Source: Isoperla grammatica
Lineage: Eukaryota > Arthropoda > Insecta > Plecoptera > Perlodidae
Assembly (NCBI GenBank): GCA_945910005.1
Contig: OX246749.1
Location: 22,712,197 to 22,776,196 of the forward strand
Reading direction: 5' to 3'
Length of the DNA stretch: 64,000 nt
The translations under genes and the position numbers were made by a program. This document shows, one piece after another, positions 1 through 10,378 of the stretch. Under the pieces are notes generated by a model. That model saw nothing but the letters and a program-made list of their open reading frames with translations, did not search any database and was not told the origin of the DNA. Position 1 is the stretch's first letter, and each line of letters opens with the position of its first letter.

Positions 1-268
1 TATTAATAATTATTTTTAAGATTAGTTATAGTTTGCTGTACGTTAATCTATTTTACGACAGAAATGACTATAGTAATATGTATACGTTAAAATTTTTGAT
101 GTGCTACCCAATTACCATTATTGTTCATGTATTGTTTATATTCATAATAAGAAAAAGTATGCTCCGCCTCATGTGTTATCTTATTGGAGCATACAAATTT
201 CATAATGTATCATCCATGTATACACAAATGGGAAAAATAAATAAAAACTAAAAAAAAAAAAAAAACTA
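1..268 (+). mobile_element. AT-rich poly(A)-tailed insert, copy 1 (3' part, cut by window edge)
   Basis: Non-satellite DNA that matches positions 31,675-31,942 of the complete copy with no difference that I found. It ends in AATAAATAAAAACT and a run of 16 A (250-265), then CTA, and the satellite resumes at AACGCATG (269). The A-tail with AATAAA just upstream suggests a retroposed sequence (SINE-like, or a 5'-truncated non-LTR element or mRNA copy); that class is inferred. The only open frame, 33-251, begins at TTG and is not credible as a gene. The 5' part lies outside the window. The satellite to its right (GTTACGG monomer, then GCGCTTAG) differs from the right flanks of the other two copies. 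Confidence 0.7.
157..194 (+). other. Stem-loop near 3' end of insert copy 1
   Basis: A perfect 9-bp inverted repeat, GTATGCTCC (157-165) and GGAGCATAC (186-194), encloses a 20-nt loop and lies about 55 bp upstream of the A-tail. Stem-loops near the 3' end occur in several LINE/SINE families, where they can be recognised by reverse transcriptase. That role is only a possibility here. Confidence 0.55.
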
Positions 269-3200
269 AACGCATGTTTCCTCGCTTGTTACGGTGACTG
301 TACTTGATAAACCCTGCGCTTAGTCAGTGACATGAGAGCAACTACAAGCAACATATGAAGACAACTCATGTTTCCTCGCTTGTGAAGGTGACTGTACTTG
401 ATAAACCCTGCGCTAAGTCAGTGACATGAAAGCCACTTCTTGAACATATTAGGACAACGCATGTTTCCTCGCTTGTGAAGGTGACTGTACTTGATAAACC
501 CTGCGCTAAGTCAGTGACATGAGAGCAACTACATGCAACATATGAAGACAACGCATGTTTCCTCGCTTGAGACGGTGACTGTACTTGATAAACCCTGCGC
601 TAAGTTAGTGACATGAGAGCAACTACATGCAACATATGAAGACAACGCATGTTTCCTCGCTTGTGACAGTGACTGTACTTGATAAACCCTGCGCTAAGTC
701 AGTGACATGAGAGCAACTTCATGCATTATATGAAGACAACGCATGTTTCCTCGCTTGTGACGGTGACTGTACTTGATAAACCCTGCGCTAAGTCAGTGAC
801 ATGAGAGCAACTACATGCAACATATGAAGACAACGCATGTTATCTCGCTTGTGAAGGTGACTGTACTTGATAAACCCTGCACTAAGTCAGTGACATGAGA
901 GCAACTACATGCAACATATGAAGACAACGCATGTTTCCTCGCTTGTGACGGTGACTGTACTTGATAAACCCTGCGCTAAGTCAGTGACATGAGAGCAACT
1001 ACATGCAACATATGAAGACAACGCATGTTTTCTCGCTTGTGAAGGTGACTGTACTTGATAAACACTGCGCTAAGTCAATGACATGAGAGCAACTACATGC
1101 AACATATGAAGACAACGCATGTATCCTCGCTTGTGACGGTAACTGTACTTGATAAACCCTGCGCTAAGTCAGTGACATGAGAGCAACTACATGAGACTAA
1201 TGAAGACAACGCATGTTTCTTCGCTTGTGAGGGTGACTGTACTAGATAAACCCTGCGCTAAGTCATGACATAAGAGCAACTACATGCAACATATGAAGAC
1301 AACGCATGTTTCCTCGCTTGTGACGGTGATTGTACTTGATAAACCCTTCGCTAAGTCAGTGACATGAGAATAACTACATGCAACATATGAAGACAACGCA
1401 TGTTTCCTCGCTTGTAAAGGTGACTGTACTTGATTAACCCAGCGCTAAGTCAATGACATGAAAGCAACTACATGCAACATATGAAGACAACGCATGTTTC
1501 CTCGCTTGTGAAGGTGACTGTACTTGATAAACCCTGCACTAAGTCAGTGACATGAGAGCAACTACATGCAACATATGAAGACAACGCATGTTTCCTCGCT
1601 TGTGACGGTGACTGTACTTGATAAACCCTGCGCTAAGTCAGTGACATGAGAGCAACTACATGCAACATATGAAGACAACGCATGTTTTCTTGCTTGTGAA
1701 GGTGACTGTACTTGATAAACACTGCGCTAAGTCAATGACATGAGAGCAACTACATGCAACATATGAAGACAACGCATGTTTCCTCGCTTGTGACGGTGAC
1801 TGTACTTGATAAACCCTTCGCTAAGTCAGTGACATGAGAGTAACTACATGCAACATATGAAGACAACGCATGTTTCCTCGCTTGTGAAGGTGACTGTACT
1901 TGATAAACCCTGCACTAAGTCAGTGACATAAGAGCAACTACATGCAACATATGAAGACAACGCATGTTTCCTCGCTTGTGATGGTGACTGTACTTGATTA
2001 ACCCTGCGCTAAGTCAGTGACATGAGAGCAACTACATGCAACATATGAAGACAACGCATGTTTCCTCGCTTGTGAAGGTGACTGTACTTGATAAACCCTG
2101 CGCTAAGTCAGTAACATGAGAGCAACTACATGCAACATATGAAGACAACGCATGTTTCCTCGCTTGTGAAGGTGACTGTACTTGATAAACCCAGCGCTAA
2201 GTCAGTGACATGAGAGCAACTACATGCAACATATGAGGACAACGCATGTTTCCTCGCTTGTGAAGGTGACTGTACTTGATAAACTTTGCGCTAAGTCTGT
2301 GAAATGAGAGCAACTTCATGCAACATATGAAGACAACGCATGTTTCCTCGCTTGTGAAGGTGACTGTACTTGATAAACCCTGCGCTATGTCAGTGACATG
2401 AGAGCAACTACATGCAACATATGAGGACAACGCATGTTTCTTCGCTTGTTACGGTGACTGTACTTGATAAACCCTTCGTTGAGTCAGTGACATGAGAGCA
2501 ACTACAAGCAACATATGAAGACAACTCATGTTTCCTCGCTTGTGAAGGTGACTGTACTTGATAAACCCTGCGCTAAGTCAGTGACATGAAAGCCACTTCT
2601 TGAACATATTAGGACAACGCATGTTTCCTCGCTTGTGAAGGTGACTGTACTTGATAAACCCTGCGCTAAGTCAGTGACATGAGAGCAACTACATGCAACA
2701 AATGAAGACAACGCATGTTTCCTACTTGTGACGGTGACTGTACGTGATAAACCCTGCGCTAAGTCAGTGACATGAGAGCAACTACATGCAACATATGAAG
2801 ACAACGCATGTTTTCTCGCTTGTGAAGGTGACTGTACTTGATAAACCCTGCGCTAAGTCAGTGACATAAGAGCAACTACATGCAACATATGAAGACAACG
2901 CATGTTTCCTCGCTTGTGAAGGTGACTGTACTTGATAAACCCTGCACTAAGTCAGTGACATGAGAGCAACTACATGCAACATATGAAGAAAACGCATGTT
3001 TTCTCGCTTCTGACGGTGACTGTACTTGATAAACCCTGTGCTAAGTCAATAACATGAGAGCAACTACATGCAACATATGAACACAACGCATGTTTTCTCG
3101 CTTGTGAAGGTGACTGTACTTGATAAACCCTGCGCTAAGTCAGTGACATGAGAGCAACTACATGCAACATATGAAGACAACGCATGTTTCCTCGCTTGTG

Positions 3201-4582
3201 ACGGTGACTGTACGTGATAAACCCTGCGCTAAGTCAGTGACATGAGAGCAACTACATGCAACATATGAAGACAACGCATGTTTCCTCGCTTGTGAAGGTG
3301 ACTGTACTTGATAAACCCTGCGCTAAGTCAGTGACATGAGAGAGACTACATGCAACATATGAAGACAACGCATGTTTCCTCGCTTGTGAAAGTGACTGTA
3401 CTTGATAAACCCTGCGCTAAACAGTGACATGAGAGCAACTACATGCAACATATGAAGACAACGCATGTTTCCTCGCTTGTGACGGTGACTGTACTAGATA
3501 AACCCTGCGCTAAGTCAGTGACATGAGAGCAACTACATGCAACATATGAAGACAACGCATGTTTCCTCGATTGTGAAGGTGACTGTACTTGATAAACCCT
3601 GCGAGAAGTCAGTGACATGAGAGCAACTACATGCAACATATGAAGACAACGCATCATTCCTCGCTTGTGACGGTGACTGTACGTGATAAACCCTGCGCTA
3701 AGTCAGTGACATGAGAGCAACTACATGCAACATATGAAGACAACGCATGTTTCCTCGCTTGTGACGGTGACTGTACTTGATAAACCCTGCGCTAAGTCAG
3801 TGACATGAGAGCAACTACATGCAACATATGAAGACAACGCATGTTTCCTACTTGTGACGGTGACTGTACGTGATAAACCCTGCATTAAGTCAGTGACATG
3901 AGAGCAACTACATGCAACATATGAAGACAACGCATGTTTCCTCGCTTGCGCAGGTGACTGTACTTGATAAACCCTGCGCTAAGTCAGTGACATGAGAGCA
4001 ACTACATGCAACATATGAAGACAACGAATGTTTCCTCGCTTGTGAAAGTGACTGTACTTGATAAACCCATCGCTAAGTCAGTGACATGAGAGCAACTACA
4101 TGCAACATATGAAGACAACGCATTTTTCCTCGCTTGTGACGGTGACTGTACTTGATAAACCCTGCGCTAAGTCAGTGACATGAGAGCAACTACATGCAAC
4201 ATATGAAGACAACGCATGTTTCCTCGCTTGTGAAGGTGACTGTACTTGATAAACCCTGCGCTAAGTCAGTGACATGAGAGCAACTACATGCAACATATAA
4301 AGACAACGCATGTTTCCTCGCTTGTGACGGTGACTGTACGTGATAAACCCTGCGCTAAGTCAGTGACATGAGAGCAACTACATGCAACATATGAAGACAA
4401 CGCATGTTTCCTCGCTTGTGACGGTGACTGTACTTGATAAACCCTGCGCTAAGTTAGTGACATGAGAGCAACTACATGCAACATATGAAGACAACGCATG
4501 TTTCCTACTTGTGACGGTGACTGTACGTGATAAACCCTGCGCTTAGTCAGTGACATGAGAGCAACTACTTGCAACATATGAA

Positions 4583-4676
4583 GACAACGCATGTTTCCTC
4601 GCTTGTGAAGGTGACTGTACTTGATAAACCCTGCGCTAAGTCAGTGACATGAGAGCAACTACATGCAACATATGAA
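4583..4676 (+). repeat. Example of the consensus 94-bp monomer
   Basis: This monomer carries the majority base at every diagnostic site I used. It starts GACAACGCATGTTTCC, continues with CTCGCTTGTGAAGG (bases 16-29), GACTGTACTTGATAAACC (31-48), GCGCTAAGTCAGTGAC (51-66) and ATGAGAGCAACTACATGC (67-84), and ends AACATATGAA. G+C is 42 of 94. Internal symmetry includes ACATGC (79-84) pairing with GCATGT (7-12 of the next monomer) across a 16-nt loop that holds CATATG (87-92), and GTCAGTGAC (58-66), a GTCA/TGAC dyad. The starting base is arbitrary. Confidence 0.9.
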
Positions 4677-5481
4677 GACAACGCATGTTTCCTCGCTTGT
4701 GAAGGTGACTGTACTTGATAAACCCTGCACTAAGTCAGTGACATGAGAGCAACTACATGCAACATATGAAGACAACGCATGTTTCCTCGCTTGTGACGGT
4801 GACTGTACTTGATAAACCCTGCGCTAAGTCAGTGACATGAGAGCAACTACATGCAACATATAAAGACAACGCATGTTTTCTCGCTTGTGAAGGTGACTGT
4901 ACTTGATAAACCCTGCGCTAAGTCAATGACATGAGAGCAACTTTATGCAACATATGAAGACAACGCATGTATCCTCGCTTGTGACGGTGACTGTACTTGA
5001 TAAACCCTGCGCTAAGTCAGTGACATGAGAGCAACTACATGAGACTAATGAAGACAACGCACTTTTCTTCGCTTGTGAAGGTGACTGTACTAGATAAACC
5101 CTGCGCTAAGTCATGACAGAAGAGCAACTACATGCAACATATGAAGACAACGCATGTTTCCTCGCTTGTGACGGTGACTGTACTTGATAAACCCTTCGCT
5201 AAGTCAGTGACATGAGAGTAACTACATGCAACATATGAAGACAACGCATGTTTCCTCGCTTGTGAAGGTGACTGTACTTGATAAACCCTGCACTAAGTCA
5301 GTGACATAAGAGCAACTACATGCAACATATGAAGACAACGCATGTTTCCTCGCTTGTGATGGTGACTGTACTTGATAAACCCTGCGCTAAGTCAGTGACA
5401 TGAGAGCAACTACATGCAACATATGAAGACAACGCATGTTTCCTCGCTTGTGAAGGTGACTGTACTTGATAAACCCTGCGC

Positions 5482-7976
5482 TAAGTCAGTAACATGAGAG
5501 CAACTACATGCAACATATGAAGACAACGCATGTTTCCTCGCTTGTGATGGTGACTGTACTTGATAAACCCTGCTCTAAGTCAGTGACATGAGAGCAACTA
5601 CATGCAACATATGAGGACAACGCATGTTTCCTCGCTTGTGAAGGTGACTGTACTTGATAAACTCTGCGCTAAGTCTGTAAAATGAGAGCAACTTCATGCA
5701 ACATATGAAGACAACGCATGTTTCCTCGCTTGTGAAGGTGACTGTACTTGATAAACCCTGCGCTAAGTCAGTGACATGAGAGCAACTACATGCAACATAT
5801 GAAGACAACGCATGTTTCCTCGCTTGTGACGGTGACTGTACTTGATAAACCCTGCGCTAAGTCAGTGACATGAGAGCAACTTCATGCAACATATTAGGAC
5901 AACGCATGTTCCCTCGCTGGGAAGGTGACTGTACTTGATAAACCCTGCGCTAAGTCAGTGACATGAGAGCAACTACATGCAACATATGAAGACAACATAT
6001 GTTTCCTCGCTTGTGACGGTGACTGTACTTGATAAACCCTGCGCTATGTCAGTGACATGAGAGCAACTACATGCAACATATGAGGACAACGCATGTTTCC
6101 TCGCTTGTGAAGGTTACTGTACTTGATAAACCCTGCGCTAAGTCAGTGACATGAAAGCAACTTCTTGAACATATTAGGACAACGCATGTTTCCTCGCTTG
6201 TGAAGGTGACTGTACTTGATAAACTCTGCGCTAAGTCAGTGACATGAGAGCAACTACATGCAACATATGAAGACAACGCATGTTTCCTCGCTTGTGACGG
6301 TGACTGTACTTGATAAACCCTGCGCTAAGTTAGTGACATGAGAGCAACTACATGCAACATATGAGGACAACGCATGTTTCCTCGCTTGTGACGGTGACTG
6401 TACTTGATAAACTCTGCGTTAAGTCAGTGCCATGAGAGCAACTTCATGCATTATATGAAGACAACGCATGTTTCCTCGCTTGTTACGGTGACTGTACTTG
6501 ATAAACCCAGCGCTAAGTCAAAGACATGAGAGCAACTACATGCAACATATGAGGACAACGCATGTTTCCTCGCTTGTGACGGTGACTGTACTAGATAAAC
6601 CCTGCGCTTAGTCATGACATAAGAGCAACTACATGCAACATATGAAGACAACGCATGTTTCCTCGCTTGTGAAGGTGACTGTACTTGATAAACCCTGCGG
6701 TAAGTCAGTGACATGAGAGCAACTACATGCAACATATGAAGACAACGCATGTTTCCTCGCTTGTGAAGGTGACTGTACTTGATAAACCCTGCACTAAGTC
6801 AGTGACATGAGAGCAACTACATGCAACATATGAAGACAACGCCTGTTTCCTCGCTTGTGACGGTGACTGTACTTGATAAACCCTGCGCTAAGTCAGTGAC
6901 ATGAGAGCAACTACATGCAACATATGAAGACAACGCATGTTTCCTCGCTTGTGAAGGTGACTGTACATGATAAACCCTGCGCTAAGTCAGTAACATGAGA
7001 GCAACTACATGCAACATATGAAGACAACGCATGTTTCCTCGCTTGTGAAGGTGACTGTACTTGATAAACCCTGCGCTAAGTCAGTGACATGAGAGCAACT
7101 ACATGCAACATATGAGGACAACGCATGTTTCCTCGCTTGTGAAGGTAACTGTACTTGATAAACCCTGCGCTAAGTCTGTGAAATGAGAGCAACTTCATGC
7201 AACATATGAAGACAACGCATGTTTTCTCGCTTGTGAAGGTGACTGTACTTGATAAACCCTGCGCTAAGTCAGTGACATGAGAGCAACTACATGCAACATA
7301 TGAAGACAACGCATGTTTCCTCGCTTGTGACGGTGACTGTACTTGATAAACCTTGCGCTAAGTCAGTGACATGAGAGCAACTACATGCAACATATTAGGA
7401 CAACGCATGTTCCCTCGCTGGGAAGGTAACTGTACTTGATAGACCCTGCGCTAAGTCAGTGACATGAGAGCAGCTACATGCAACATATGAAGACAACGCA
7501 TGTTTCCTCGCTTGTGACGGTGACTGTACTTGATAAACCCTGCGCTATGTCAGTGACATGAGAGCAACTACATGCAACATATGAGGACAACGCATGTTTC
7601 CTCGCTTGTGAAGGTTACTGTACTTGATAAACCCTGCGCTAAGTCAGTGACATGAAAGCAACTTCTTAAACATATTAGGACAACGCATGTTTCCTCGCTT
7701 GTGAAGGTGACTGTACTTGATAAACCCTGCGCTAAGTCAGTGACATGAGAGCAACTACATGCAACATATGAAGACAACGCATGTTTCCTCGCTTGTGACG
7801 GTGACTGTACTTGATAAACCCTTCGCTAAGTTAGTGACATAAGAGCAACTACATGCAACATATGAGGACAACGCATGTTTCCTCGCTTGTGACGGTGACT
7901 GTACTTGATAAACTCTGCGTTAAGTCAGTGCCATGAGAGCAATGTATGTTTCCTCGCTTGTGACGGTGACTGTACT
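5482..7976 (+). repeat. Internal 1,501-bp duplication within the HOR
   Basis: Landmarks at 5,575 and 6,067 recur at 7,076 and 7,568, both 1,501 bp apart (16 monomers less three bases). The match runs on to the CCATGAGAGCAA monomer near 7,940. The same 1,501-bp spacing is seen in other HOR copies (15,305/16,806; 44,846/46,347; 50,758/52,259), so this duplication predates the HOR amplification. A shorter echo of 446 bp follows (7,568 to 8,014). Outer limits are approximate to one monomer. Confidence 0.75.
7877..7947 (+). repeat. Truncated 71-bp monomer, HOR marker
   Basis: From one GTTTCC to the next there are 71 bases instead of 94. The segment holding ACATGC, CATATG and AAGACAAC is lost, leaving GAGAGCAATGTATG. 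The same scar appears near 17,681, 27,211, 30,033 and 53,121, always after a GTGCCATGAG monomer. It is therefore a single old deletion copied with the HOR and a good phase marker. It also removes the predicted hairpin across the monomer boundary. Confidence 0.85.
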
Positions 7977-10378
7977 TGATAAACCCTGCGCTATGTCAGT
8001 GACACGAGAGCAACTACATGCAACATATGAGGACAACGCATGTTTCCTCGCTTGTGAAGGTTACTGTACTTGATAAACCCTGCGCTAAGTCAGTGACATG
8101 AAAGCAACTTCTTGAACATATTAGGACAACGCATGTTTCCTCGCTTGTGAAGGTGAATGTACTTGATAAACCCTGCGCTAAGTCAGTGACATGAGAGCAA
8201 CTACATGCAACATATGAAGACAACGCATGTTTCCTCGCTTGTGACGGTGACTGTACTTGATAAACCCTGCGCTAAGTCATGACATAAGAGCAACTACATG
8301 CAACATATGAAGACAACGCATGTTTCTTCGCTTGTGAAGGTGACTGTACTTGATAAACCCTGCGGTAAGTCAGTGACATGAGAGCAACTACATGCAACAT
8401 ATGAAGACAACGCATGTTTTCTCGCTTGTGAAGGTGACTGTACTTGATAAACCCTGCACTAAGTCAGTGACATGAGAGCAACTACATGCAACATATGAAG
8501 ACAACGCATGTTTCCTCGCTTGTGACGGTGACTGTACTTGATAAACCCTGCGCTAAGTCAGTGACATGAGAGCAACTTCATGCAACATATGAAGACAACG
8601 CATGTTTCCTCGCTTGTGAAGGTGACTGTACATGATAAACCCTGCGCTAAGTCAGTGACATGAGAGCAACTACATGCAACATATTAGGACAACGCATGTT
8701 ACCTCGCTGGGAAGGTGACTGTACTTGATAAACCCTGCGCTATGTCAGTGACATGAGAGCAACTACATGCGACATATGAAGACAACGCATGTTCCCTCGC
8801 TTGTGACGGTGACTGTACATGATAAACCCTGCGCTAAGTCAGTGACATGAGAGCAACTATATGCAACATATGAGGACAACGCATGTTTCCTCGCTTGTGA
8901 AGGTGACTGTACTTGATAAACCCTGCACTAAGTCAGTGACATGAGAGCAACTACATGCAACATATGAGGACAACGCATGTTTCCTCGCTTGTTACGGTGA
9001 CTGTACTTGATAAACCCTGCGTTTAGTCAGTGACATGAGAGCAACTACAAGGAACATATGAAGCCAACTCATGTTTCCTCGCTTGTGAAGGTGACTGTAC
9101 TTGATAAACCCTGCGCTGAATCAGTGACATGAAAGCCACTTCTTGAACATATTAGGACAACGCATGTTTCCTCGCTTGTGAAGGTGACTGTACTTGATAA
9201 ACCCTGCGCTAAGTCAGTGACATGAGAGCAACTACATGCAACATATGAAGACAACGCATGTTTCCTCGCTTGTGACGGTGACTGTACTTGATAAACCCTG
9301 CGCTAAGTTAGTGACATGAGAGCAATTACATGCAACATATGAGGACAACGCATGTTTCCTCGCTTGTTACGGTGACTGTACTTGATAAACCCTGCGTTTA
9401 GTCAGTGACATGAGAGCAACTACATGCAACATATGAGGACAACGCATGTTTCCTCGCTTGTTACGGTGACTGTACTTGATAAACCGTTCGTTTAGTCAGT
9501 GACATGAGAGCAACTACAAGCAACATATGAAGACAACTCATGTTTCCTCGCTTGTGAAGGTGACTGTACTTGATAAACCCTGCGCTAAATCAGTGACATG
9601 AAAGCCACTTCTTAAACATATTAGGACAACGCATGTTTTTCGCTTGTGAAGGTGACTGTACTTGATAAACCCTGCGCTAAGTCAGTGACATGAAAGCCAC
9701 TTCTTAAACATATGAGGACAACGCATGTTTCCTCGCTTGTGAAGGTGACTGTACTTGATAAACCCTGCGCTAAGTCAGTAACATGAGAGCAACTTCATGC
9801 AACATATGAAGACAACGCATGTTTCCTCGCTTGTGATGGTGACTGTGCTTGATAAACCCTGCGCTAAGTCAGTGACATTAGAGCAACTACATGCAACATA
9901 TGAGGACAACGCATGTTTCCTCGCTTGTGAAGGTGACTGTACTTGATAAACCCTGCGCTAAGTCTGTGACATGAGAGCAACTACATGCAACATATGAAGA
10001 CAACGCATGTTTCCTCGCTTGTGACGGTGACTGTACTTAATAAACCCTGCGCTAAGTCAGTGACATGAGAGCAACTACATGCAACATATTAGGACAACGC
10101 ATGTTCCCTCGCTGGGAGGTGACTGTACTTGATAAACCCTGCGCTAAGTCAGTGACATGAGAGCAACTACATGAAACATATGAAGACAACGAATGTTTCG
10201 TCGCTTGTGACGGTGACTGTACTTGATAAACCCTGCGCTATGTCAGTGACATGAGAGCAACTACATGCAACATATGAGGACAACGCATGTTTCCTCGCTT
10301 GTTACGGTGACTGTACTTGATAAACCCTGCGCTTAGTCAGTGACATGAGAGCAACTACAAGCAACATATGAAGACAAC

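Larger units (their letters stand above)
366..10378 (+). repeat. Higher-order repeat copy 1
   Basis: About 106 monomers in a specific order, bounded by the ACTCATG monomer whose equivalents begin at 10,379, 20,109, 34,571 and 55,562. It is 10,013 bp rather than the 9,542-bp canonical unit. Between 366 and 2,526 it has about five more monomers than copy 2 (eight gained before 2,197, three lost between 2,197 and 2,526). From 2,526 onward it matches copy 2 in order and is nearly base-identical, apart from the 188-bp pair added in copy 2. In the 2.2-kb region it carries GTCTGTGAAATGAG, where copies 2, 3 and 6 carry GTCTCTTAAATGAG, so its left part is a different HOR lineage. Confidence 0.88.

Noticed and set aside
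33..251. 72-codon plus-strand frame in the insert, repeated at 28,886 and 31,707
   Set aside because: It begins with TTG, is rich in AT-driven codons, spans the stem-loop and runs to just before the A-tail. Its repetition reflects recent duplication of the insert, not selection. No domain is recognisable.
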